Source of the DNA: Planctomycetota bacterium
Lineage (GTDB): Bacteria > Planctomycetota > UBA1135 > UBA2386
Assembly (NCBI GenBank): GCA_016793305.1
Contig: JAEUHU010000036.1
Span: forward strand, 1-6,200
Length of the DNA: 6,200 bases
Reading direction: 5' to 3'
A model generated the notes under the pieces. It made no database searches, was not told the origin of the DNA, and saw nothing but the letters and a program-made list of their open reading frames with translations. Position 1 is the first letter of the stretch; each line of letters starts with the position of its first letter. This document shows positions 1 through 6,200 of this stretch, in pieces. A program made the translations under genes and the position numbers.

Positions 1-1332
1 GCATGGGCCGGGCTCGCGTTCTCGACCGAGCACGTGGGGCGCATCATGCACTTCCCCGACCTCGAGCTGCTGCGCGACCGGCTGCTCGAGACCGTGTGGC
101 ACCTGCACGGCCAGCCGCCGCTGCCGAGCCTCGTGCTCGGCCTCGTCCAGAAGTCCGCCGGCGACCACTGGCCGCTGCTGCTCGCCGGCCTGTTCCATCT
201 GCTCGCCGCGTGGCTCGGGGTCGCGATGCTGCGCACACTGGTCCGCCTCGGTGTGCGCCCCGTGGCGGCGCTCGGCGCGTCGTTCGCCTTCACGATGCTG
301 CCGGCGGTGCTCGCCTACGAGCACTACGCGTTCACGACGCTGCCGGTCGCGGCCCTGCTGGTCGGTGCGTGCAACGCGCTGGCGAACGTGGGCTCCGGCC
401 GCCTGCGCGCTGCGGTCGCGTTCCTCGTGCTGACCGCGCTGGTGCTCTGGGTGCGCAACGTCTTCCACCTCGCGTTCTGGGCTGCGGGCTGGTTGCTGCT
501 GTGGCGCAGCTGGCCGGGTTCCCGCCGGGCGCTGCTGCTCGCGTCGTTGCTGCCGGCGCTGCTCGCGGTCGCTCCCTACGCCAAGAACATGGTCGTGCAC
601 GGACGCTGCGAGGCGTCGTCGTGGGTGGGGTTCGGGCTCGCCCGCAAGACCTGGCACAGCGAGGATCTGGCGACGCGGCAGGCCGAAGTGCTGCGCGGCG
701 AGCGGCCGCGCATCGAAGCGGTGCCGCTGTTCGCCTCGGTCGAGGACTACGCGAGGGTCGTGCCGATGCCGGCCCCGACCGGGGTGCCGGTGCTCGACGA
801 GCCCCGCAAGCGGAACGGCGAGGTCAACTACCACCACGCGATCACAGCGGCGGTGTCGGCGGCGATGCGCGACAGCGCGCTGGCGCACATCCGGCGGTTC
901 CCCGAGCGCTACCTGGCGAACGTGCTGGCGACGCTGCGCCAGTTCTTCGCGCCGTCGACGGCGTGGGCGCCGGTCGCCACGCCGCGGGCGCAGCTCGGCG
1001 GCTACGGGGCCTCGATCGACGCGCTGCTGCACACGCCGTGGCTCGGCCCGTGCAACACGTGGGCGCTGTTCTGTGGCGTGGTGCTGCTCATGTCGCTCGG
1101 CGCGGTGTGGCGCGTGCTGCGGCGTGGGGCGAGCGCCGAGACCATCGACGTCGTGGTCGCGTTCGCCGCGCTGACCTTCGTCTACGTGTTGGTGGTCGCG
1201 GTGGCCCTCGACACCGTCGAGGTGATGCGCCATCGACTGAAGGTCGACGCCTTGGTGTGGCTGACCGCCGCACTGCGCTGGTTGCCGAAGTCCGAGCCCC
1301 GCTCCGCCTGTTCGCCAGGAACGACCGCATGA
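1..1332 (+). CDS. Polytopic membrane protein, GT-C glycosyltransferase-like (5' partial)
   Basis: The reading frame is open from base 1 to the TGA at 1330-1332 (443 residues visible), so the true start is very probably upstream; the GTG at 34 is only the first in-window candidate. Near the visible N-terminus is a hydrophilic stretch ending in HLHGQPPL (residues 34-41), which resembles the first-loop region of GT-C/PMT-type glycosyltransferases that use lipid-phosphate sugar donors. Strongly hydrophobic segments follow at roughly residues 56-76, 83-103, 110-126, 137-161 and 175-193. The motif KNMVVHG and then SSWVGFGLAR (about 195-215) opens a largely soluble part of about 140 residues. Two further clear membrane spans lie at about 345-368 and 380-402, with a weaker one near the C-terminus. 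The inferred role is transfer of a sugar to lipid or protein on the outer face of the cytoplasmic membrane, but no substrate can be named. It could also be an unrelated membrane protein with similar topology. The gene overlaps ribA by four bases. Confidence 0.6.
   Translation, partial: AWAGLAFSTEHVGRIMHFPDLELLRDRLLETVWHLHGQPPLPSLVLGLVQKSAGDHWPLLLAGLFHLLAAWLGVAMLRTLVRLGVRPVAALGASFAFTMLPAVLAYEHYAFTTLPVAALLVGACNALANVGSGRLRAAVAFLVLTALVLWVRNVFHLAFWAAGWLLLWRSWPGSRRALLLASLLPALLAVAPYAKNMVVHGRCEASSWVGFGLARKTWHSEDLATRQAEVLRGERPRIEAVPLFASVEDYARVVPMPAPTGVPVLDEPRKRNGEVNYHHAITAAVSAAMRDSALAHIRRFPERYLANVLATLRQFFAPSTAWAPVATPRAQLGGYGASIDALLHTPWLGPCNTWALFCGVVLLMSLGAVWRVLRRGASAETIDVVVAFAALTFVYVLVVAVALDTVEVMRHRLKVDALVWLTAALRWLPKSEPRSACSPGTTA
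1317..1321 (+). promoter_or_regulatory. Ribosome binding site for ribA
   Basis: An AGGAA sequence lies inside the end of the upstream gene, seven bases before the ATG at 1329. This is a good Shine-Dalgarno match at normal spacing. It supports the chosen ribA start and the idea that ribosomes finishing the membrane protein gene re-initiate here. Confidence 0.6.
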
Positions 1333-1928
1333 CTGCCGACCCGTCCAGCCAGCTCGTGTCCGCTCGCCTGCCGACACGCTTCGGAGAGTTCACCATCCAC
1401 GCGCTCGCCACCGCTGCCGCCGACGACGAACGGGCGCCCGTCGCGATCGGCATGGGCGACGTCGGTGCGGCGGCCGCCCCGTTGGTGCGCCTGCACTCGG
1501 AGTGCCTGACAGGGGACGCGCTGCACAGCCTGCGCTGCGATTGTGGGTTCCAGCTCGAAGCGGCGTTGGCGATGATCGCCGCCGAACAGGTCGGGCTCGT
1601 GGTCTACCTGCGCCAGGAGGGCCGCGGCATCGGCATCGTCAACAAGATCCGCGCCTATGCGCTGCAGGACGCAGGTGCCGACACCGTCGAGGCGAACGAA
1701 CGGCTCGGCTTCGCCGCCGACCAGCGCGACTACCACGACGGCATCGTGCTGCTGCGCGCGTTCGGGATCGCCCGGCTGCGGTTGATGAGCAACAACCCGC
1801 GCAAGGTCGACGCCCTGGCCGCCGCCGGCATCCAGGTGGTGGAACGGGTGCCGATGCGCTTTGGTCGCAATCCGCACAACGAGCACTACCTCAGCACCAA
1901 GTCCGGCAAGCTCGGCCACTGGCTGTGA
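1329..1928 (+). CDS. ribA: GTP cyclohydrolase II (stand-alone)
   Basis: The enzyme opens the imidazole ring of GTP, releasing formate and pyrophosphate, to give the pyrimidine precursor of riboflavin; it acts in the cytoplasm. The 199-residue protein matches the well-known E. coli RibA (196 residues) almost end to end. The zinc ligands are Cys59, Cys70 and Cys72 in HSECLTGDALHSLRCDCGF. The RQEGRGIG nucleotide-binding loop is at 95-102 and NKIRAYALQD at 105-114. The counterparts of E. coli Tyr105, Asp126 and Arg128 are Tyr110, Asp131 and Arg133. The C-terminus carries SNNPRK (154-159) and GRNPHNEHYL (179-188). All expected catalytic residues are present, so it should be active. There is no N-terminal DHBP synthase (RibB) domain, unlike the fused RibBA of many bacteria. 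The ATG start is set by alignment to E. coli RibA and by a Shine-Dalgarno sequence, and it overlaps the upstream TGA as ATGA, which suggests translational coupling. No other riboflavin gene is in the window. Confidence 0.96.
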   Translation: MTADPSSQLVSARLPTRFGEFTIHALATAAADDERAPVAIGMGDVGAAAAPLVRLHSECLTGDALHSLRCDCGFQLEAALAMIAAEQVGLVVYLRQEGRGIGIVNKIRAYALQDAGADTVEANERLGFAADQRDYHDGIVLLRAFGIARLRLMSNNPRKVDALAAAGIQVVERVPMRFGRNPHNEHYLSTKSGKLGHWL

Positions 1929-1935
1929 CGATCCA

Positions 1936-1958
1936 GGCCGACGCGTGCGGCGTCGGCC
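1936..1958 (+). terminator. Stem-loop after ribA, probable terminator without U-tract
   Basis: A perfect 9-bp inverted repeat (GGCCGACGC at 1936-1944, GCGTCGGCC at 1950-1958) encloses a 5-base loop and begins eight bases after the ribA stop. No T-run follows, so it is not a classical intrinsic terminator. GC-rich hairpins of this kind commonly end transcripts or protect 3' ends in high-GC bacteria. Its position between a gene end and a probable new promoter fits that role. Confidence 0.6.
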
Positions 1959-1991
1959 AGCCAGGTTCGGGACCGGACGACACGCTCCGGC

Positions 1992-2010
1992 GGGATTTTC
2001 CGTAGCGTCT
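1992..2010 (+). promoter_or_regulatory. Possible promoter of the sigma fusion gene
   Basis: This is the only AT-rich stretch in the intergenic region: GGGATTTTCC at 1992-2001 followed by TAGCGT at 2003-2008, which fits a loose TAnnnT -10 pattern. No convincing -35 hexamer is seen at the usual distance, and no clear ECF-type GGAAC...CGTC pair. If it is a -10 element, transcription would begin near 2014-2016, giving a leader of only about 20 bases. This is inferred from composition and position only. Confidence 0.25.
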
Positions 2011-2014
2011 CGGC

Positions 2015-2032
2015 GGTTGCTGGGAAGCAACC
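2015..2032 (+). promoter_or_regulatory. Hairpin over the start region of the sigma fusion gene
   Basis: A perfect 6-bp inverted repeat (GGTTGC at 2015-2020, GCAACC at 2027-2032) has a TGGGAA loop and ends one base before the GTG at 2034. The only Shine-Dalgarno-like run, GGGAAG (2022-2027), sits mostly in the loop. The structure could control ribosome access, or the match could be an operator. Either role is inferred from position. Confidence 0.35.
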
Positions 2033-2033
2033 C

Positions 2034-5000
2034 GTGTCGATGAACCCCGAAGACACCGCCTTCGCCGAATACTGCCGCAGCGGCAGCCCGCACCAGCTGA
2101 GCACGGTGTTCGAGGCGACCGTGGGCGAGCTGCTGCGGGTCGCGCACTACCTGGCGCCGGAGCGGTCCGTGGCGGAGGACCTGGTGCAGTCGACGTTCCT
2201 GATCGCCATCGAACGGCGCGCGCACTACGACCCCACCCAGCCGGTCCTGCCCTGGCTGCTCGGCATCCTCGCCAACACCGCGCGGCACGAACGGCGCCGG
2301 CGCGCGCGACCGTCGCCGCTCGCCGAGCCCGCTGCGACGGAGGATCCGGCCGCGGCGGCGATCGGCGCCGAGTTGCTGGCGAGCTGCGCCGCAGCGCTGC
2401 GTGGGCTGCCTCAGCCGTACCGGCAGGTGTTGCTGCTGCGGCTCGAGCACGGCCTCGACACGGCGGCCATCGCGGAAGTGACCGGCAGCAAGCCGGCGAC
2501 CGTGCGCACCTGGATCGCGCGCGGCATGGACCTGCTGCGGCGGGCGTTGCCGGTCGGCGTCGCCGGTGGGCTCGCGATGTCCGCGTCCGCGGCGACCGTC
2601 GGGGCCGCGTCGATCGCTCGTCTGCGCACCGCTGTGTTCGCCGCCCTTCCCCAGGTTCCCGTCACCACCGCGGCCACGTCCGCCCTGCTCACGATCGCCA
2701 TGAAGAAGCTGCTCGCCGCCGCCGTCGCGTGTGCCTTGTTGGTCGTCGGCTGGAGCCTGGTAGCAGCGGACGCACCGCTGACGAATCCGCCGTCGCTCGG
2801 GGGCGGGGCGGTGCGCGCCGATCGCGTCAACGAGGCCGTTCCGGCCGCGGCCAGCGGCGCGGGGCAGGTCGTCGCCGAGGAGGCTGGCCGGGTCGCGGGA
2901 ACCGTGGACCGCTGCGCGCTGCGCGTCCAGCTCGTGCGCGCGAACGGGGCGCCGTTCGCCGTGGCGCTGGTGGCGGTGCTCGTCGATGGGCGGGACGAGG
3001 TGCGGCACGCCCACACCGACGGGAACGGCTGGGCCGTGTTCGCCGAACTGCCGGTCGAGACTGTGCGCGTGCAGACCGGGCGTGCCGCGGCGACGTCGGT
3101 CCCCTTGCAGCCGGGCGACAACGTGCTGCAGCTGACCCTGCCCTCGTTCGTCGCCGTGCACGGCCGGGTGGTGGAACGCGAGGGCGCACCCGTCGCCGAT
3201 GCCGACGTGTTCGTGGTGCGCGGCGACCTGCGCGACGGCGCGCACTGGCTCGCCCGCAGCGATGCCGACGGGCGGTTCGTGGTCGACGACGTCGAGACCG
3301 GCAGCGTGCTGATGGCGCGTGCGGCGGGCTGGCAGCCGAGCAACGTGGTGCGGGGCAGCACGGTGCCGCCCGCCCGCGGCGACAAGGCCGAGATGACCCT
3401 GGTGCTCGGGGATCGCGCTGCGCTCGTGCGCGGTCGAGTGCTGGGGCCGGACGGGCAGCCGTCGCCCGGTGCGGAGTTGGTGTTCGCAGTCGACGAAGAC
3501 CGGCGCAAGCAGTCGGCGGAGTCGGCCGGGTCGCGGGCCGAGTCAGGCCGGCGGCGTGGGCCGGATCGCGAACCGCTGCTGGTCCGCGCCGATGCCGACG
3601 GCCGCTTCACCGTGCACGAACTGCCGAGCGGCGAAGTCGTGGTGCTCGCACGCAGTGCTGGGGGGCAGCCGAAGGTTGCTGCCGTGGATCGCTTCGAAGT
3701 CGCCGCGCGTGGCCCGACCGACCACGACGTGGTGCTGGTACCGGCGGCTGCGGTCGTGGGCACGCTGCGCGACGAACAGGGCCAACCCTACGCCGGGGTC
3801 ACGTTGCGCGGCGAGTGGCGCGGGGACGCGACGTTCGGCCGCCTCGAGGGTGCGTGGGCCGAAGCGCTGGTGCCGACGGTACGCACCGACGCGCGGGGCG
3901 AGTTCGTGATGGAGCCGCTGTGGCCCGGGCAGGTGCAGTTCGGCGACGACCAGGGGCGCACGCGTCCGCGCGACAATCTCCAGCTGCTCGCCGGCGAACG
4001 GCGGCACGTCGATCTCGTGATGCCGCGCCGCCAGGACGTCGTCGTGCGACTGCTCGGCCCCGACGGTGCACCGCTGCGTGGCCATGGGGTGTGGATCGAC
4101 CGCGATCCGGCGCCAAGTCCACGGCGCACCATGTTGCTGGCCCAGCGCACCGGCGAAGACGGCCGGTGCACTGTGCGTGGCGTGACCGCCGAGGGGCCGT
4201 GGCACGTGGTCGTGTTCGCCCCGATCGTGGCGGGCGAGGACGACCCGTTGGATCGGTTCCCTGCGCACGTGTTCGTCGCGCGTCCGACGACCGACGAGTT
4301 GCTCGTCCAGCTCGACGCGAACGACCTGCCGACCGCTGCCATCGTCGCGCGGTTCACCGATGGGAACGGCGCGCCGGTGGTGGTGCCGGCGGTGACGCTG
4401 CGTCGCGCCGGCTGGCGCGAAGTGCGCCGCGTGCCCGCTGGTGGCGATGCGCTCGTCGCCGCCGCACTGCCGGCGGGGACCTACTGGCTCGACCTGGGCA
4501 GTGACCTCGCGTTCGGGCCGTTCGAGCTGGTGTCGGGGCAGCGCCTCGACGTCGGCAGCCTGAATGTGGGGGCGTTCGGCCGACTGCGCCTTTCGTTGCG
4601 CTCCCCGAACGGTGCCTCGATCGCGGCGGCGGCCGGCGTGCTGCTCGGCGACGAGGTGCGTTCCGAACGGGAGCTGCGCTTCGTCGACGGGGCGCTGGTC
4701 CACGATCGCGTGGCCGCTGGCCGAAGGCGCGTGTTGGTGTTCGCGGAAGGCCTCGCCGCCAGCGAGCACACGATCGACGTGCAGATCGGCGTCGAGGCCG
4801 TGCGCGAGATCCAGGTCGACGCGGGCTACCTGCAGGAGTTCGTGCTGGCACCGGACGTGCTCGTCGGCGCCGAACGCATCGAGTTCGAGCTCTACCGTGG
4901 CGGTGTCACCCGGGTCGCGTCGGGCACGACGAACACGCGGCGCTTCCAGGTGCCGATGCGCGAAGGCACGTGGACGGTGCGCTTCGGGGTCCCCGACAAG

Positions 5001-5069
5001 GGCAAGACGCCGCAGGCGATCACGGCCGGGCCCGTCGCCGCTCCGCCGATCGTGCTGCGCGGGCGCTGA
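2034..5069 (+). CDS. ECF-type sigma factor fused to membrane helix and carboxypeptidase-regulatory-like domains
   Basis: This 1011-residue protein appears to be a membrane-tethered transcription regulator. Residues about 20-92 form sigma region 2: AEDLVQSTFLIAIERR at 47-62 and PWLLGILANTARHERRRR at 73-90, the core-polymerase and -10 contact segment. Residues about 113-172 form sigma region 4: LPQPYRQVLLLRLEHGL, then a helix-turn-helix at about 144-163 with the typical TVRTWIARG. An Ala-rich linker leads to a clear membrane helix at 224-243 that begins MKKLLAAAVACALLVV. The rest is beta-rich, in successive units at about 294-370, 373-460, 464-570, 573-663 and 668-761, several with a G(R/T)V-x-x-x-G-P/Q-PV-A-x-V opening and a T/RxDADGRFxV turn typical of the carboxypeptidase regulatory-like fold. 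A less regular beta-rich region runs from 763 to the end. With one helix, the C-terminal part would be outside the cytoplasm. The GTG start has a Shine-Dalgarno-like GGGAAG six bases upstream; ATG at 2040 is the alternative and removes two residues. No anti-sigma gene is adjacent, so the fused C-terminal part may do that job (inference). Confidence 0.85.
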   Translation: MSMNPEDTAFAEYCRSGSPHQLSTVFEATVGELLRVAHYLAPERSVAEDLVQSTFLIAIERRAHYDPTQPVLPWLLGILANTARHERRRRARPSPLAEPAATEDPAAAAIGAELLASCAAALRGLPQPYRQVLLLRLEHGLDTAAIAEVTGSKPATVRTWIARGMDLLRRALPVGVAGGLAMSASAATVGAASIARLRTAVFAALPQVPVTTAATSALLTIAMKKLLAAAVACALLVVGWSLVAADAPLTNPPSLGGGAVRADRVNEAVPAAASGAGQVVAEEAGRVAGTVDRCALRVQLVRANGAPFAVALVAVLVDGRDEVRHAHTDGNGWAVFAELPVETVRVQTGRAAATSVPLQPGDNVLQLTLPSFVAVHGRVVEREGAPVADADVFVVRGDLRDGAHWLARSDADGRFVVDDVETGSVLMARAAGWQPSNVVRGSTVPPARGDKAEMTLVLGDRAALVRGRVLGPDGQPSPGAELVFAVDEDRRKQSAESAGSRAESGRRRGPDREPLLVRADADGRFTVHELPSGEVVVLARSAGGQPKVAAVDRFEVAARGPTDHDVVLVPAAAVVGTLRDEQGQPYAGVTLRGEWRGDATFGRLEGAWAEALVPTVRTDARGEFVMEPLWPGQVQFGDDQGRTRPRDNLQLLAGERRHVDLVMPRRQDVVVRLLGPDGAPLRGHGVWIDRDPAPSPRRTMLLAQRTGEDGRCTVRGVTAEGPWHVVVFAPIVAGEDDPLDRFPAHVFVARPTTDELLVQLDANDLPTAAIVARFTDGNGAPVVVPAVTLRRAGWREVRRVPAGGDALVAAALPAGTYWLDLGSDLAFGPFELVSGQRLDVGSLNVGAFGRLRLSLRSPNGASIAAAAGVLLGDEVRSERELRFVDGALVHDRVAAGRRRVLVFAEGLAASEHTIDVQIGVEAVREIQVDAGYLQEFVLAPDVLVGAERIEFELYRGGVTRVASGTTNTRRFQVPMREGTWTVRFGVPDKGKTPQAITAGPVAAPPIVLRGR

Positions 5070-5088
5070 ACTCAGCGCGGCAGCACGA
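5050..5088. terminator. Interrupted palindrome across the convergent gene ends, possible bidirectional terminator
   Basis: The inner arms GCGCTGA (5063-5069) and TCAGCGC (5072-5078) are perfect complements around two central bases and contain both stop codons. The outer arms TCGTGCTGC (5050-5058) and GCAGCACGA (5080-5088) add nine more pairs, separated from the inner stem by an uneven 4-base/1-base bulge. Transcripts from either strand could fold this 16-bp interrupted stem. No T-run follows on either side. Terminator function is inferred from position between converging genes. Confidence 0.5.
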
Positions 5089-6200
5089 CCAGCTCGTATT
5101 CGCGTCGCGGCGGACCGTTCGGTGCCGCACCCTCCGCCGGCACGGCTTCGTAGACGGCGACCACGTCGTCGCCGGGGACCTCGTCGAGCGGCCCGGCCAG
5201 CAGCTCGACCAGGCGCCATCGCGCGGGATCGCGCAGCGGCAGCGTCGCCCCGCGCTTCGCCTCGCCGACGAGCCCGCTCGACAGCTCGTCGAACAGGCCC
5301 GAGACCAGCTGGAACAGGCGTTCGAGGTCGAACAGCGGATTCGGGTCCTCGAACAGCAGTTCGCGCAGCAGCCGCCGGCCGCGCGCGCCGTCGAGCGTCG
5401 GAGCCGGCCCCGCGTCGGCGAACAGCTCGAGGCCCGTGCCGTCGCTGGTCACCAGCAGCAGGTCCGAGGCGTCACCACCGGCGAAGGCGCCGCGCACGCC
5501 GAGCCGCGCCTTGCCGAGGATGTCGGTGAAGCGCTGCACCAGTTCCTCCTGGCGACCGAGCAGCGACAGCAGCGGCGGGATGCGCAGCGTCACCGTGCGG
5601 CGCCAGGTCGCCTGGTTGGCGAAGCCGTTGCCCTCGCTCGTGTGTCCGACGGCCTTCACGTCGATGTCGATCGACTGCACGAGGCCGAGCAGCAGCGCGC
5701 CTACGCCGGGCAGCTGCACCTGGAACGTCAGCAGGTCGGCGCGCCCGTCTTCGTCCAGATCGACCAGCAGCATGCCCGTGACGTCGTCGGCGGTGGCCTG
5801 CGTGCGTGCCTTCTCGAACTGCGGTCCCTGCTTGCTCGCGACGAACGTCCAGACCTTGCGGCGGTGCGCGATCACGTAGTCCGGGATGCCGTCGCCGTCC
5901 ACGTCGCCGCGCTGCAGCAGCTGGCGGTCGCCGAGCACCGCGGTGGCGCCGAGCTCCATCGTCGCCTTCGGCGTGCTGTCCTCGAACCGCGCCAGGTCGA
6001 GTTCGATCGGCGGCCCGAACGAACCGTCGGCGGTCTGCAGGTGGAAGCGATGCACCTGTCCATCGCGCGTCAGCAGGTCGGGACGGCCGTCGCCGTCGAG
6101 GTCCTCGGTGTCGACCGGTGGCACCACCAGTTCGCCGGTGCGTTCGCGATCGCCGCGGCCGTCCGCGTCGGCGACCTGGCTGCGCACGCGCACCGCGATG
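5072..6200 (-). CDS. FG-GAP/VCBS-repeat-like protein (5' partial)
   Basis: The frame is open from the right edge to the stop at 5074-5072 (about 375 residues visible). The GTG at 6193 lies already inside repeat-like sequence, so the real start is probably outside the window. Counting from that GTG, D-x-D-x-D-G calcium-binding loops are at about 31-39 (DLDGDGRPD), 97-105 (DVDGDGIPD) and 145-153 (DLDEDGRAD), with a degenerate DADGRGD at 9-15 and a possible one at 238-247 (AGGDASDLLL). This spacing and the hydrophobic strands after each loop are typical of FG-GAP/VCBS beta-propeller blades, found mostly in secreted or surface proteins. After the third loop the sequence changes to a region without loops (about 160-373), including a hydrophobic stretch at 161-173 and a Leu-rich, charged helical part at about 285-325. 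No enzyme motif is recognised. The signal peptide, if any, would be beyond the window. A structural or ligand-binding role outside the cell is an inference. It converges on the sigma fusion gene with two bases between stops. Confidence 0.7.
   Translation of the reverse strand, partial: IAVRVRSQVADADGRGDRERTGELVVPPVDTEDLDGDGRPDLLTRDGQVHRFHLQTADGSFGPPIELDLARFEDSTPKATMELGATAVLGDRQLLQRGDVDGDGIPDYVIAHRRKVWTFVASKQGPQFEKARTQATADDVTGMLLVDLDEDGRADLLTFQVQLPGVGALLLGLVQSIDIDVKAVGHTSEGNGFANQATWRRTVTLRIPPLLSLLGRQEELVQRFTDILGKARLGVRGAFAGGDASDLLLVTSDGTGLELFADAGPAPTLDGARGRRLLRELLFEDPNPLFDLERLFQLVSGLFDELSSGLVGEAKRGATLPLRDPARWRLVELLAGPLDEVPGDDVVAVYEAVPAEGAAPNGPPRREYELVVLPR

Noticed and set aside
3..1325. Long + strand open frame upstream of ribA in the ribA frame
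   Set aside because: It is Arg/Ala/Gly-rich, low-complexity translation typical of an out-of-frame GC-rich shadow. The frame at 1-1332 gives sensible membrane segments instead, and ribA homology begins only at the ATG at 1329.
1973..1990. Short inverted repeat CCGGA/TCCGG before the sigma gene
   Set aside because: Five-base arms with an 8-base spacer are expected often by chance in sequence this GC-rich.
2553..2620. Possible second membrane helix at residues about 174-195 of the sigma fusion
   Set aside because: The stretch is mainly Ala, Gly, Ser and Thr with few strongly hydrophobic residues, so it looks like a flexible linker. If it were a real span, the beta domains would be cytoplasmic, so topology should still be tested.
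1182..3245. 687-codon open frame on the - strand
   Set aside because: It lies opposite ribA and the sigma domains, both supported by clear family motifs. Its own translation is His/Arg/Gln-rich without recognisable motifs, as expected from antisense of high-GC codons.
3255..3610. Repeated GATGCCGACGG-like DNA at about 3261 and 3590
   Set aside because: The similarity is explained by both sites encoding the conserved DADGRF turn of two domain units; it is not a mobile or regulatory repeat.
2729..4504. 591-codon + strand frame inside the sigma fusion gene
   Set aside because: It is extremely Arg/Gly-rich out-of-frame translation. The overlapping frame has regular beta-domain motifs.
3543..5219. 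558-codon open frame on the - strand
   Set aside because: It is antisense to the beta-domain part of the sigma fusion, Arg/His/Ala-rich and without domain signals. Stops are rare by chance at this GC content.

Overview
The window is very GC-rich (about 70% by eye) and tightly packed with genes. It suggests a high-GC planctomycete or a close relative. The main reason is one gene that joins an ECF-type sigma factor, a membrane helix and a long series of carboxypeptidase-regulatory-like beta domains, an architecture I associate mainly with Planctomycetota. The adjacent FG-GAP/VCBS-type protein fits the same picture. The assignment is an inference, because no ribosomal or other marker gene is present.

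Layout, left to right. (1) Positions 1-1332, + strand: the C-terminal part of a polytopic membrane protein resembling GT-C glycosyltransferases; its start lies outside the window. (2) Positions 1329-1928, + strand: a complete stand-alone GTP cyclohydrolase II (ribA) that starts inside the stop codon of gene 1 (ATGA overlap). (3) Positions 1929-2033: a 105-bp intergenic region holding a perfect 9-bp stem-loop (probable end of the ribA transcript), a short AT-rich promoter-like stretch and a second hairpin directly upstream of the next start. (4) Positions 2034-5069, + strand: the 1011-residue sigma-factor/membrane-helix/beta-domain fusion. (5) Positions 5072-6200, - strand: the C-terminal part of a protein with calcium-binding FG-GAP/VCBS-type repeats; its start lies beyond the right edge. 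Genes 4 and 5 converge with only two bases between their stop codons, and a long interrupted palindrome covers both ends.

How the genes relate: the first two are probably co-transcribed and translationally coupled, although membrane glycosyl transfer and flavin synthesis have no obvious link. The sigma fusion looks like its own transcription unit, and no separate anti-sigma gene lies beside it in the window. The simplest reading is a membrane-anchored sigma factor whose large C-terminal part sits outside the cytoplasm and could sense or be tethered there. No RNA gene, mobile element or CRISPR array was seen. The most noteworthy items are the sigma fusion and the shared palindrome at the convergent gene ends.
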